This document shows positions 21,366 through 31,303 of a stretch of 64,000 nt of DNA, piece after piece; within the stretch, counting starts at the first letter, position 1; each line of letters opens with the position of its first letter. This DNA is from Gracilariopsis chorda (taxonomy: Eukaryota > Rhodophyta > Florideophyceae > Gracilariales > Gracilariaceae), in contig NBIV01000020.1 in NCBI GenBank assembly GCA_003194525.1, positions 248,001-312,000 of the forward strand, given 5' to 3'. A program made the position numbers and the translations under genes. The notes beneath the pieces are model-generated. The model had not been told where the DNA came from, did no database searches, and saw only the letters and a list, made by a program, of their open reading frames with translations.

Positions 21366-22556
21366 AAAGAGAACACGCTTCGCCTCTAGGAGTGGTTCTT
21401 CGAATCTTGGGAAAGCAAGATGGATGCGATAACGCTCTAACACAGTCCATAAGAGAAAGATCAGCTACATCCTCATGCACAACTGCTAGGTGTTAGGGTA
21501 TTCTAGCTATGTGTCGTTGAAATGGAGTAAGCTGATGTTGGATATCTACGCAGGTGTCGGGAGCAATGCTACCACCAGTCGCTTACAACGCGTTCGTGTC
21601 AGCATCTCTCTTTTCTGTGGAAGAATGCAAAAAAGCATGTTGCGTGAAAATCTTTCGAACAGCTGGTAGCTTCGGATTAAAAAAGAGCTGATAGTGCGTA
21701 ACGGAGCATTGAGATCTGACAAAAAAATCTATAAGGTATCGAGAACGCGATAAACCACCTCGTTTCCTTAAAGTCAAGTATCAACAAAATAACGTCTTCG
21801 GGATGTGAACTTGAAGTAGGTATGGGAAGCAGATTGAGCCATAAGCCAAATCAAGCCCATCTAGGCACTTCTCCCAGTGCGCAAAGCGATTCTTGTCGTG
21901 TTCATTAGAGCCAATAACAGCCTTCATAAACCGAAACCAGAACGAAACCTGATTTCATCTCTTTCGAACTGTTCAAAAGAGTTGGGGTATGGATAGGCTG
22001 TGCAGACCCGGTGTCTCTAATAAGCAACAGAGGTCATGTGCATTGAGACGATTCATGTAGGGGTTCAAGTGTGTTGCAGAGAAATTTACCGACGGTACCC
22101 TTGCATGTTTCCTTACTACACCATGTGATCTGGAGAAGAACCGCCTCGGAATTACCTTAGATTACAAGGGTAGATAGATGAACTAGTACAGGGAGTGTTC
22201 TGCAGATAGTATTTGTCCCACTCTCCTGCGAAGAGCATGACAAATACTGTACGTGTACAAGATCGTACAACAATATGGCACAGTTTACTGCACGTAGACC
22301 TTGAAAATTTTTGTCGAGATCAAATCTCTCAGAGCAAATAGTCATATGCAACACCAAGTGCAGATAGCTTCGCACCCGTTCAAGAGCGACCTCCAGTCAC
22401 TGGTGCAAAGGTACTGGCCATCCAGCGGTTCAGCCTCTTCGCTGTTCTTAAAAAGAATACAACATTGAAGTACACAAGGGATTTTTGTTTCAGCAAAACA
22501 GGGCGTATCTTCTGAAAGCAGGATCAGGTTTCTGGCCCCAGGCTCACACTCTCGCC
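21366..22556. other. Region between divergent glycosyltransferase-like and MiaB genes
   Basis: About 1.2 kb with no supported gene and no repeat that I could see. It should contain both promoters. The frame of the downstream gene is open a short way upstream of its first ATG, from about 22485. Confidence 0.45.
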
Positions 22557-24509
22557 ATGCGTTTAAACACAGCGTTTGTCGCAGGTAGCTTTTGTACACC
22601 GCTTGAAACCTTCTTACCGCAGAGAAATTTGTGTTCAAGACAAACCTTTTCGGAAAGCGGCAGAAAGTCCATTGTCGCTGTTATACAACAGGAAAGAACT
22701 CCGAGGGAGTTAAATCGGGTCCCTCGTCCTGGAGTACCAGGTCACAGGTTTCATAACATCTCTCCCGATGACATAGAGGCCATTCGCATTCGCCATTGTC
22801 GCCTAGAGACGAAGGAGCTCTGCGATCAGGTTTGGAAGCAAATAACCCGTGACAAAGCTCGGCTAGCAGATGTTGCAGCTTCTCTTTCAACTTGTAATGC
22901 ATCCAAACATCAGGGTGGAGATCTAGGCTGGTGGTGGAAGGAAGAAATTGTGCCAGAGAACGTAGAAGAGTTTGGCATAAACGACCAACTTCTTGCAGCG
23001 GCGCTGCGAAGTCGGCCTCATACATTAGAAAGAGTACAAACGAAGCATGGATGGCACGTCTTCATAGTCGAAGAGGCGCGCCACGTTCTCCGTACGAAAC
23101 ATGAACGAACAGCATCAAGACAGAACCCCAATCGGAAAAGGGGAGTAGGAGTTAACGGCGAACAAGTTCCACGCCCTCTCCCACACACCTACGCTGTGCA
23201 GACGCTCGGATGCCAAATGAATCGCTCTGATTCGGAAAGAATGGCAGGTGAACTGAATCGACTTGGATATACTGAGACGAGCGACCCATTTCAAGCTTCT
23301 TTGCTAATACTGAATACCTGCAATATTCGAGAGCATGCCGAAAGCAAAGTTTACAGCTATGTTGGAAGACACGTCATGAGGAAGAGAATGTACCCGAACG
23401 ATGTAACCCTTTGCGTTGCCGGTTGTGTAGCCCAACAAGAGGGCGAAAAGATGCTTCGCCGCATCCCGGAACTTGACCTTGTTTTTGGACCGCAGTACGT
23501 CAACAGACTGGGAGATCTCTTGACAGATGTAGAGAGGAATGGGTGTCAGGTGGCTGCAACTGACCCCACTCACATTCAGGAAGATATTTCTAAGCCCAAA
23601 CGTGAATCCTCGGTAAGTGCTTGGATCAATGTTATCTATGGATGCGGAGAGAATTGCTCCTTTTGTACTGTGGGGAATGTCGTGCGCTCAGTTGAACAGA
23701 GCCGCAGCATGGAGTCTATACGTTCTGAAATTGAAGAAGCTGCCAGAGATGGATATCGTGAAATCGTGCTACTGGGTCAGAACATTGACGCGTACGGGCG
23801 TGACATGTATCCCAAGAGAACGTTTAGTCAGCTTTTGGATTTCATTCATGATATTGACGGTATAGAAAGAATTCGCTTCACTACAAGTCATCCGCGATAC
23901 ATATCACAGAATCTGGTGGACATGTGTGCCACACTCCCAAGGGTTATGCCTTTCTTTCATATACCGCCGCAAAGTGGTGATAACGATGTCCTTAAAGCCA
24001 TGCGGAGGGGCTACACCGTAGAAGCATATGAGGCCGTCGTGAAGCGCATCCGAAAAAGCATTCCAGACGCCGCCATTTGCGGTGATATGATAGTTGGCTT
24101 CCCAGGAGAAACCGAAGAGCAGTTTCAGAAGTCATTGGAACTGATGGACAGAGTGAAGTTTGACGTAATGAACACTGCTGCTTACTCACCGCGACCTCAG
24201 ACACCTGCTGCACTGATGGAGAATCAAGTTCCTGACGCAGTAAAGATGGACAGATTGTACCGCATGAACGAGGTTGTAAAAGCGCACGCTCTGGAAAGAA
24301 GTCTTCGATATATTGGAAGAACGGAACTTGTGCTCGTTGAGCATCAAAACCCCAAGAACGCTAGGCAGGTCGTTGGAAGAACACCTACCAACCGCTCTGT
24401 TTACTTTGATGGTTCTATAGAAGAACTAAGAGGCAAGATCGTTTCCGTCGAAATTGAGGACGCTTATCCATTTAGTTTGAAAGGGCGCCGACCAGAGAAT
24501 CCCTATTAA
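22557..24509 (+). CDS. MIAB: Parvulin-domain / MiaB methylthiotransferase fusion, cyanobacterial type, probably plastid
   Basis: MiaB adds a methylthio group to N6-isopentenyladenosine at position 37 of tRNAs by radical SAM chemistry. The protein has 650 residues from ATG at 22557. Residues 1-60 look like a transit peptide. Residues about 77-175 resemble a PpiC/parvulin peptidyl-prolyl isomerase domain (IRHCRLETKELCDQVWKQI, HQGGDLGWWW, TKHGWHVFIVEE). MiaB starts at about 211: auxiliary-cluster Cys 219, 255 and 290, then the radical SAM motif C363-x3-C367-x2-C370 in YGCGENCSFC. VEQSRSMESIR, LLGQNIDAYGRD, TTSHPRY and FFHIPPQSGDNDVLKAM are close to cyanobacterial MiaB as I recall it. A TRAM-like end is present. 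The N-terminal isomerase-like part is unusual for MiaB. No intron is needed. Convergent with TatA. Confidence 0.9.
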   Translation: MRLNTAFVAGSFCTPLETFLPQRNLCSRQTFSESGRKSIVAVIQQERTPRELNRVPRPGVPGHRFHNISPDDIEAIRIRHCRLETKELCDQVWKQITRDKARLADVAASLSTCNASKHQGGDLGWWWKEEIVPENVEEFGINDQLLAAALRSRPHTLERVQTKHGWHVFIVEEARHVLRTKHERTASRQNPNRKRGVGVNGEQVPRPLPHTYAVQTLGCQMNRSDSERMAGELNRLGYTETSDPFQASLLILNTCNIREHAESKVYSYVGRHVMRKRMYPNDVTLCVAGCVAQQEGEKMLRRIPELDLVFGPQYVNRLGDLLTDVERNGCQVAATDPTHIQEDISKPKRESSVSAWINVIYGCGENCSFCTVGNVVRSVEQSRSMESIRSEIEEAARDGYREIVLLGQNIDAYGRDMYPKRTFSQLLDFIHDIDGIERIRFTTSHPRYISQNLVDMCATLPRVMPFFHIPPQSGDNDVLKAMRRGYTVEAYEAVVKRIRKSIPDAAICGDMIVGFPGETEEQFQKSLELMDRVKFDVMNTAAYSPRPQTPAALMENQVPDAVKMDRLYRMNEVVKAHALERSLRYIGRTELVLVEHQNPKNARQVVGRTPTNRSVYFDGSIEELRGKIVSVEIEDAYPFSLKGRRPENPY

Positions 24510-24579
24510 ATCATTTGTGTGCGTTGCCTCAGCAACGTTTCAAATAGTAACACGAATATATTCCAACTTCATCCAACCG

Positions 24580-25035
24580 TTAAGCCTCTGCTTTTTCTTG
24601 CACATTTGTAGTCGAGGCACTTGATTCATTTGTGGTGTTTGGGGCTTGAGCTGTCTTATCTGTGTGTTTCTGTTCAATTTCGCGGTCCGCTTCGTCCAAG
24701 CTTTCCTGCATGGCTTCTCGGAACTCCGATGATGCTTTCTTCAGCCCTCCAGCCAACCCACCCAAGTCCTTCCCCAGTTCTGCAATCTTGCTCGGACCGA
24801 ATATGAAGATTCCAACCCCTGCAATCACTGCCAGTTCTGGTAGACCAAGGCCGAAGAGCCCCATAGAGATACTTGCCCGATTGCTCGTACGCCGTGCTTG
24901 CGACGAAGGCCGTCGAGCACAAACATGGCCTAAGCCATTGTGAAGACCCTGTTTCGCACTTTGCAAAGGAAATGGACTTTGCACGAAGCAAGTAAACTGC
25001 TGGTTTCTGGAATGCAACACGCTTGACCGACCCAT
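24580..25035 (-). CDS. TATA: Plastid Sec-independent translocase subunit TatA/Tha4
   Basis: TatA/Tha4 oligomerises to form the protein-conducting element of the thylakoid twin-arginine translocase. The protein has 151 residues from ATG at 25035. The first 57 residues are a basic, Ser-rich presequence with a hydrophobic-poor stretch. The mature part starts near MGLFGLGLPELAVIAGVGIF, with the conserved membrane Glu in LPEL, then FGPSKIAELGKDLGG, the hinge and amphipathic helix, and an acidic Gln/Ser/Thr tail. This is the standard TatA layout. It is tail to tail with MiaB, 70 bp apart; both are inferred to be plastid proteins. Confidence 0.95.
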   Translation of the reverse strand: MGRSSVLHSRNQQFTCFVQSPFPLQSAKQGLHNGLGHVCARRPSSQARRTSNRASISMGLFGLGLPELAVIAGVGIFIFGPSKIAELGKDLGGLAGGLKKASSEFREAMQESLDEADREIEQKHTDKTAQAPNTTNESSASTTNVQEKAEA

Positions 25036-25953
25036 TATAATCGCTTAGCTAAAAAGTTACTGCTGTTGGAAGAGCAAAGGAGTATCGGAAGACTCACGCA
25101 CAGTCAACACTGAACCAAAGCACAAGAAATCGCTGCAATTTGAGATCAAATGCAAGAAAAGAAGAGACAGGCGAGAAGGAAACCAGACCACGAGAGCTCT
25201 CTGAAGTCAGCACAGAGTTCTCGAGTTGAAGATCAGGACCAGGCCAGAAGGGAGAGATGCACAAGAAGTCCCCCAGATCAAGAGAGATACGGAGCAGAAT
25301 CATATTACTTTCGTTGCTTTTTGGAGTATGATCTCAGAAAATCTTCAACACGTATGTGTTTTCCAACCTCATGAAAGGGACATACCCTTTGTCGGATACT
25401 GTACAGCTAACCCTTTTGGTACTTTTTACTACACAACTTTCTTGCGTGGTTAATTCTGGGCTCCTTGTCGAAGCTGTCAGTTCTTTGCTAAGGTCCCAGT
25501 ACGCCTTCCAAGACTCGAAACGCACTTAGTAGTGCGCTTCGAGAGCAATCATTCTTCGTGATTTACTTGAATAATAATCTGCATTCCTTCACCTGCACAT
25601 GTAAAGGGTAACTGAAGTCTAGAACTGGAAACAGCAACTTTCATCTGAACTCTTTTGATTTTGCTTCCTCTTGTCAGGGAGTTCATCTTCTGCACATTTC
25701 ATATCGTACTGGATAGCTTTTCATGTCAGAAAGTAGAATACGTCAAATCTGCTTCACTGCTCTGGCTTGTGACGTATTTCTTCGAGAAGAAAGGTTTCTG
25801 TTGTGCGTCAGACTCAATGCGATGGTTTGAGGTTTTCCTCATTCCCAACATCTGAAAGCCGTCTGTCGTTGTTTACACTACAACATGTACAGGGATGCTA
25901 TGCACCTCTTGAAGATACTATGCCACTATGGTAGGGAAGTAAAATAGTCGATG
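25036..25953. other. Spacer between TatA and the MAK-like kinase
   Basis: About 0.9 kb with no supported gene. One GCTAACCC arm lies at 25406-25413. It should contain the TatA promoter and the kinase 3' UTR. Confidence 0.45.
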
Positions 25954-27421
25954 CTAGTGAAACACATGTAAGTTGAACCGGGCAGCGGGTTTACGCTTTC
26001 CCATGCGTAAGTCCTCGCTCCTTGACGTGCTCTCCGTTTTGCGGGAAGCAGAGTACTTGAAACGAAACGGGATTGGAACTGAAGTACACGGAACTGAAGG
26101 ATATGCACTTGTAGGCATGATCATGTCGTTGTCTTGGAGAAGATTTGAATGCCCATTGCATCGCGGCGATCTTATCAGATTTTCATCCCCTGCACCTTGT
26201 ACATTATCACCGCTTCGATATGTAAAAGCTGTCGGGGGGTATTCTCCACTCCTGGCCGTATCCCTCTTCTCAGAGCTGAGTTTTCGACGTTTCGCGGAGC
26301 GATACACACTGTCAGCCCCCTCACTATGTGTGACAAATAGAGGATAGTTAAGTGCTTCAACGGCCGTGGGCCGTTTATCTGGGTCGAGTTCAAGTAAATC
26401 GGATATCAACTGCACCACTGGAAGACTGGCTCCAACTAGAACGCTTTTCAGGGATGAAGGTGGAACCCGTGGAAGACGAATTCTTCGCCTCTTCATGGCC
26501 ACTTCACCAGTCTTCCAATTAACCATTGCTGGATGGCCCCGCAATGCCACAATACGTGCAAGTTGGTCATCTTCGTCCCGTCCAGGGAACAAAGGATCTC
26601 CTAGGCGAACCAGTTCAGCAATGACCGCCCCAATTGCCCACATGTCACTCGGAAATCCATAGTTCCCTATGTGTAATAGAATTTCGGGACTGCGGTACCA
26701 TCTTGTTGCCACATATGTCGTGTGAGGACGGCGGTCTCCGGGGTTCAGTCTTTTCGCGAGGCCAAGGTCTGCAAGCTTTATCCTGGCATCTTCTTCAAGT
26801 CCAGAGGTCTGCAAAAGTATGTTTTCGGGCTTGATATCCCTGTGTAGATACCTCTGAGAATGCATGTATTCCGCAGCTTTGAGCAACTGATAACATACAG
26901 AGGATATCTGTCGCTCGGTAAACGGCTTGGAACGCTGACGTGCGAGTTTTTCGAGATTGCCACCTTGAACAAGTTCAAATACCATGTTTACGTGTCCCTG
27001 GACATCTAAGAGAAGCTCTTTGCATGCAACAATGTTTGGATGCGACAAAGAACGAAGAGCCTGTAAGCCAGTGGACGAAGGCATTGGAAAAGCTTGTTAG
27101 GCCTCCAGTAAAGTAGTAAAAGTTACGCGTTCACATAAGTGGTAGAGCAAGCAACTTACCTTTACTTCCGCCAGATTCATCATTGCAGAGATGTCTCTGC
27201 ACTTGTCTTTTAGAGTCTTAACAGCCACCTGTAGATGCAGTAGACGCATTGATTCCCGACCACATGGCGAAAAGTCAGCTCCGTACTTGTTCGTTGTGCG
27301 TATACAAGAGCAAGGACAACCTCTCCAAACCTACCAGGTCCCCCGATTCCTCGTGAACAGCTTCACATACTGTTCCGAAGGCCCCTTCCCCTAAGACCTT
27401 TCCTGTTTTATACCTTTGCAT
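25954..27421 (-). CDS. MAK/ICK-type (RCK family) Ser/Thr protein kinase, three exons
   Basis: RCK-family kinases (MAK, ICK) are MAPK/CDK relatives that control cilium length or meiosis in other eukaryotes. Model: exons 27421-27335, 27228-27160 and 27060-25954, 420 residues. Exon 1 gives the glycine loop GEGAFGTV; exon 2 the ATP-binding Lys in VAVKTLK and MMNLAEVK, similar to MNLREVK of MAK; exon 3 HRDIKPEN and the activation loop TTYVATRWYRSPEILL with a T-x-Y pair as in MAK. The usual DFG is DLG (LADLGLAK). Introns are 106 and 99 nt with GTAGGT and GTAAGT donors. The C-terminal 120 residues are polar and basic. Part of intron 2 and exon 3 is duplicated at 30334-30480. With no flagella expected in a red alga, its role is open. 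Confidence 0.9.
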
Positions 27422-29139
27422 TTAACGAGGCCAGTGGATTGGGGTGAAGAGGAGTTTTTTCCTTCGAATATGCTGATGAGCGCAGCGCATGAGACACTAA
27501 GAGATAAGCTCCTCATCGATTTGGACTTACGTGAAGCTGTTAGATCCTACAGACGATCGCTCTGGCCGCTCTCCGCAGTTTCGTTTCGTAGACACATTTA
27601 CATTTTCACTCGAGGTTTCCCAGTTTGCATCCACACTTTTCCTTTCACCAGCTTGAGCGATATGTACATCGAATCGAAACCGACCATATTCGCATTGTGC
27701 GATCGTGCTTGATGTAAAGAGCAGTTCATGAAGAGGTATTCTAACGCAGAACAAGCGTACCCTCTTCGAATCCTGATACCATGTACCGAGTCAACAAATA
27801 GCAGTAAGACAGCCGACTCGGAATGTTTGTCAACACGTCCAGGCGAAATAGGTTGAAGTTGAGGCTGAGATAGCTCATCTTTGAAGCAGTGGTACCACAG
27901 GGGCTCAGGGGCCGTGTTGCGGTCTCACATACAGAGCGTAGGCAGTGCCAGTTTCCAATTGTCCGGAAGCAGAAAAAGCATAAACGCTTTACGATGAGCT
28001 TAAGTGGACCTCATCGAGTGAACGTAAGGCCGGAGGTGTAGACTACCTCGGCTATGAAAGTGGTGCATTGTACCAATAATGTACGACTTACCGATAATGC
28101 TCGGCCTTCGGTTATGGTTCAGTATCCACTCGTATTATTGTCTACCTAACGGTATACAGTGTTCGTGGGTAGCGACCGTTCGCTGTAGCTGCAACCGTGT
28201 ACGACTCCCTATGTCTGGCCAAAAGTGAGGGGGGAGTGGATTGTCGTCCAACATCGCAATCACAATCTCGAATGCAATCCTTCCGCAAGAACTTCAATCC
28301 GATTGCAACCCCTTGAAAAAAAGCAATCCGATTGCAATCCTTAAAGCAGAAGCAACCTGATCGCAATCTTCTGTAGCAGAGGCAATCGCACTACAATCGC
28401 AAGAACTCAGATTATTCTATCATTATCTTTATATTATCTAAATGCATTCTAACGCAAGGATGCCTATCAGCTACACTTTTCTTCGCTTGTTACAAGTGCA
28501 GATGCTTCTTGAGCAGTTGCAGCTTCCAAAACCATTCACCCGCAAAAATATAGTTGCGTCAAAGAGCTCAAGAGTTCTTCGTATGCTGTTTTAACCAATG
28601 CGATCGACTGACAGTTGCCGTACTATTACTTCTGATGGGACTAACTCCTGTGTGTACGTATTTTGCCTTACACGGTGGCCGAGGAAATTCCTTGGTTTCC
28701 TGCGAGAAAAAAGTATTTTTAACCACATACGTTTCACCCTCATGTGGTAGTTAGACATCAAGGGCCCACAATAAAGAACTCCTTCAGCTTAGTAATAGAA
28801 AGCTGTTGTCCACAATAAAGAAGAAGAACAACAACAATTTTGCCAATGCATAAACCACCTGTTGGGGCGTATGTGACGAGGGTGGGCTATCCATTGTGCG
28901 GGAAGGAGCGCAAATCGGATGTTGTGCTTGGGATTCTTTTTCAGTGGCGTATTGAACGGTTGTTGTTTTGTTTGAAGTTGTGTGGAAAGAGGGAAGGGTT
29001 AGCAAATTGCTACACGACGTCTCAGAGCCTTCTAACGATTTTGATTACGAGAGATATGACTGTTTCTAACAGAAGTTTGATTCTTGAACCAGGGGTGGAA
29101 GCAATCTGAAGGGGAGGGGAATGGAGTTCCCACGACAGA
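27422..29139. other. Gene-free flank of the repeat island
   Basis: No supported gene. From about 28240 the sequence is crowded with CAATC/GATTG variants. At 28799-28825 an AATAAAG is followed by AAG and AAC triplets, resembling a LINE tail. A GGGTTAGC arm sits at 28996-29003. The kinase promoter lies at the left edge. Confidence 0.45.
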
Positions 29140-30310
29140 TTACAATCGCAATTGCAATCCTTCCTGAGAAGCTGCAATCCAAGGACATCTTCGTTCCCAG
29201 TGCACTGGATTGCAGCGCTTAGCTCTCAAGCTTCATGCACTCGGCAAACGATGCGAGGTCTATGTTGTTTGGGTTCCAAGCCACTGCTGTACACCGGAAA
29301 ACGAGCGGGCGGACAGACTTGCAAAGTCTGGACTTAAGCTGCCACTGGAACAGCAACTTGCGGTGCCGGTGGATTTTGCGGACGTGAAAGCGCAGCTAAA
29401 AGAGAAAAGCAAGAGCAAAAGTGTTTTGAGGAGTAGTGCGGAATACGAGGCAAGAGAGGCAAGAACAGCAGAAATAACGCTCGCTCAGCTCGCGACGAGG
29501 CATGTCCCTTCCTTACATCCAGTGGGTTCTTATCTGCATAAGAAAGTAGTGCGTTGTGAGTGTGGCACAGCAGTCAAGAAAGATGTGGATCACGTTCTGT
29601 TCCGCTGTCCGCGGACTAACGGAACCCGTCGCCATGAACTCCCCGCGGCTAGAGAAAGAGAAGACAAATCGCTTTTACAAATGATTAGAAAATGGCCATC
29701 AAAGTTTTTGGCCTTCTTAAAGAGAGAGAACTACCTGTAATTAGATAGATCTCCTGTCGCTTCGAAATCAGGAGCGACAGACCATACTAAAGAAGAAGAA
29801 GAAGCTGCAATCGGATTGCAATCTACTAAAGAATAAGCAATCCGATTGCGATCTCTTATAGAAAACGCAATCGCGTTTCCATCACTTTACCAAAGTCGTA
29901 CGGCTCTTCACTTTACCTCTGAACACAATTGATGCAAAACTCCGAATCGAATCTTGTGGTTGCGTCCGACCCATTTGTTGTAGAACAGTTAGTGTATACA
30001 AATTTGTCGTTAAGAGCTCTCCGAAGTCTCAATTCATTTGTCTGCTGAATTGCAATCTGAAGGGGCGATTGCGTTCTCAGCTGCAATCCCGATTGCAATC
30101 TCACATTCTTCAACGCAATCCCGGATTGCAATCCAATCGATTTTAATACAAGTCTGGCTTGAACGTCAAAGAAAGAGGTCAACAAAGATGTCGTTAAGAG
30201 TTCTTGTAAGCTAAAATCCAACCCCTCAATAGCAATCTGGGGTGACAATTGCAGGGTCGACTGCCATCTGATTGCAATCTCATCACCGAAACGCAATCGG
30301 GATTGCAATC
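28240..30310. repeat. Cluster of GATTGCAATC palindromes and variants
   Basis: The 10-bp palindrome GATTGCAATC occurs exactly at 28330, 29814, 30091, 30124, 30270 and 30301, with many near copies such as GCAATCGCAATTGCAATCC between 28240-28410, 29143-29180, 29808-29890 and 30050-30310. A given 10-mer is expected well under once in 64 kb by chance. The LINE fragment at 29150-29805 interrupts the cluster. Confidence 0.85.
29150..29805 (+). mobile_element. Truncated LINE, RNase H and zinc-knuckle end
   Basis: The open frame at 29210-29740 shows VYVVWVPSHCCTPENERADRLAKSG, the C-terminal part of an LINE-type RNase H domain (the usual V-W-x-P-S-H and NE-AD-x-LAK). It is followed by a linker and C-x-C-x8-H-x4-C (CECGTAVKKDVDHVLFRC), the zinc-binding end found in Tad/jockey-like LINEs. 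After the stop there is a short 3' UTR and an (AAG)n tail near 29790-29805. No endonuclease or reverse transcriptase is present, so it is a 5'-truncated, dead copy. Confidence 0.75.
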
Positions 30311-30329
30311 CGATCGATTGTAACACAAC
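30006..30329. repeat. Imperfect direct repeat, 184-bp period
   Basis: Two diverged modules start with GTCGTTAAGAG (30006 and 30190) and end in AATCCAATCGATTTTAATACAA and the related AATCCGATCGATTGTAACACAA. Both contain two GATTGCAATC palindromes. They show how the palindrome cluster grew by local duplication. Confidence 0.7.
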
Positions 30330-30333
30330 CCTG

Positions 30334-30480
30334 CCTCTTTGCACCCAACAATGTTTGGGTGCGACAAAGAACGAAGAGCCCACAAGACGGTGGACGAAGA
30401 CATTGGAAAGGCCTGTTAGGCTTCCAGGAAAGTAGTGAAAGTTAGGCAGTCACATGTTTGTTAGAGCAAGCAAGCAACCA
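30334..30480 (-). pseudogene. Duplicated fragment of the MAK-like kinase gene
   Basis: This stretch aligns with 27015-27158, which is the start of kinase exon 3 plus intron 2, in the same orientation. The sense strand still encodes ALRSLSHPNIVGCKE, but the intron acceptor CAG is changed to GTG, and reading then runs into palindrome repeats. No other part of the kinase is present, so it is a non-functional DNA-level copy; it retains intron sequence and therefore did not arise by retroposition. Confidence 0.85.
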
Positions 30481-31303
30481 AGAGGTAAGGTTTGCGTGCA
30501 TGCAGAAGCCTCAATATGAATATATGGTCTCTAACCAGTCACAAACCTACATAGCTGTCCATGGCTAATGTGCTATGTGCGGTATTTCCTTCCTCTTTTC
30601 TATCGGCTCACAGATATTTGATTTCGACGCCGTGGTATAAAATCGCTCTGAGTTCTGGCGAGATGTTTTTCCGTCTCGAGAGAAAGACAAGGACTTCGAG
30701 TAGCAGCAATAGTATTGAAATGGTTAGATAGGGTGTTGGAATACTTGCGGAGAGATATCTTCTTTGCTAAGGATTTCAACCGCACTTTCGGAAGAAGTAC
30801 CGTGCGCCCATAAGCCATACCTACAAAAACTCAGCCAAAAACTCTCTGTTGCTACAACCTTCGTACCTATCCTCTTTCTCCACCTTTCAGTTAATATTGA
30901 AAGTTCCGATATTCTGGACTCCTTGCTTTCAGTGCAGCGAATCACTTAGACTCCATATCTTTCTTTATATAGAAGAATAAAGAACCATCGACCTACAATT
31001 CCAAAATACCTTATTCCCGTGCACGTCGTGTTAGGGTTAGGAACGCTAGAACGATAACAAATTCCTTCGCATCCTTGTTGAATTTGAACCACGTGCAGCT
31101 CTAGATACAGTCTCTTGCAACCTGTGCTCACCGTCATGGATGACCCCAACATCATGCTTCTGCGTACAATGTTCTCCTCTTCAGCCCCTACTTACTCACG
31201 TTCGTCTTATATAAATCCCTACCAGCAGCATCAACAACAACAAAAGCCCTGCCGTCAACTATGTCTTCACATCGAACTAAGAAACTGACAGGATTCCACA
31301 GGA
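30481..31303. other. Spacer upstream of the 31.3 kb membrane protein
   Basis: No supported gene. A GTTAGGGTTAGG sequence lies at about 31029-31040. A (CAA)n stretch near 31230 precedes the next gene by about 75 bp. Confidence 0.4.

Noticed and set aside
22557-25035. The possibility that this is plastid or bacterial DNA
   Set aside because: Spliceosomal introns, presequences, LINEs and eukaryotic nuclear genes rule it out.
28240-30310. CRISPR-like array of GATTGCAATC repeats
   Set aside because: Spacing is irregular, repeats are only about 10 bp and palindromic, and the setting is a eukaryotic nuclear genome.
29913-30383. 156-residue minus-strand frame
   Set aside because: It is built from palindrome modules and the kinase fragment and is repetitive (SIGLQS, IALKN); not a gene.
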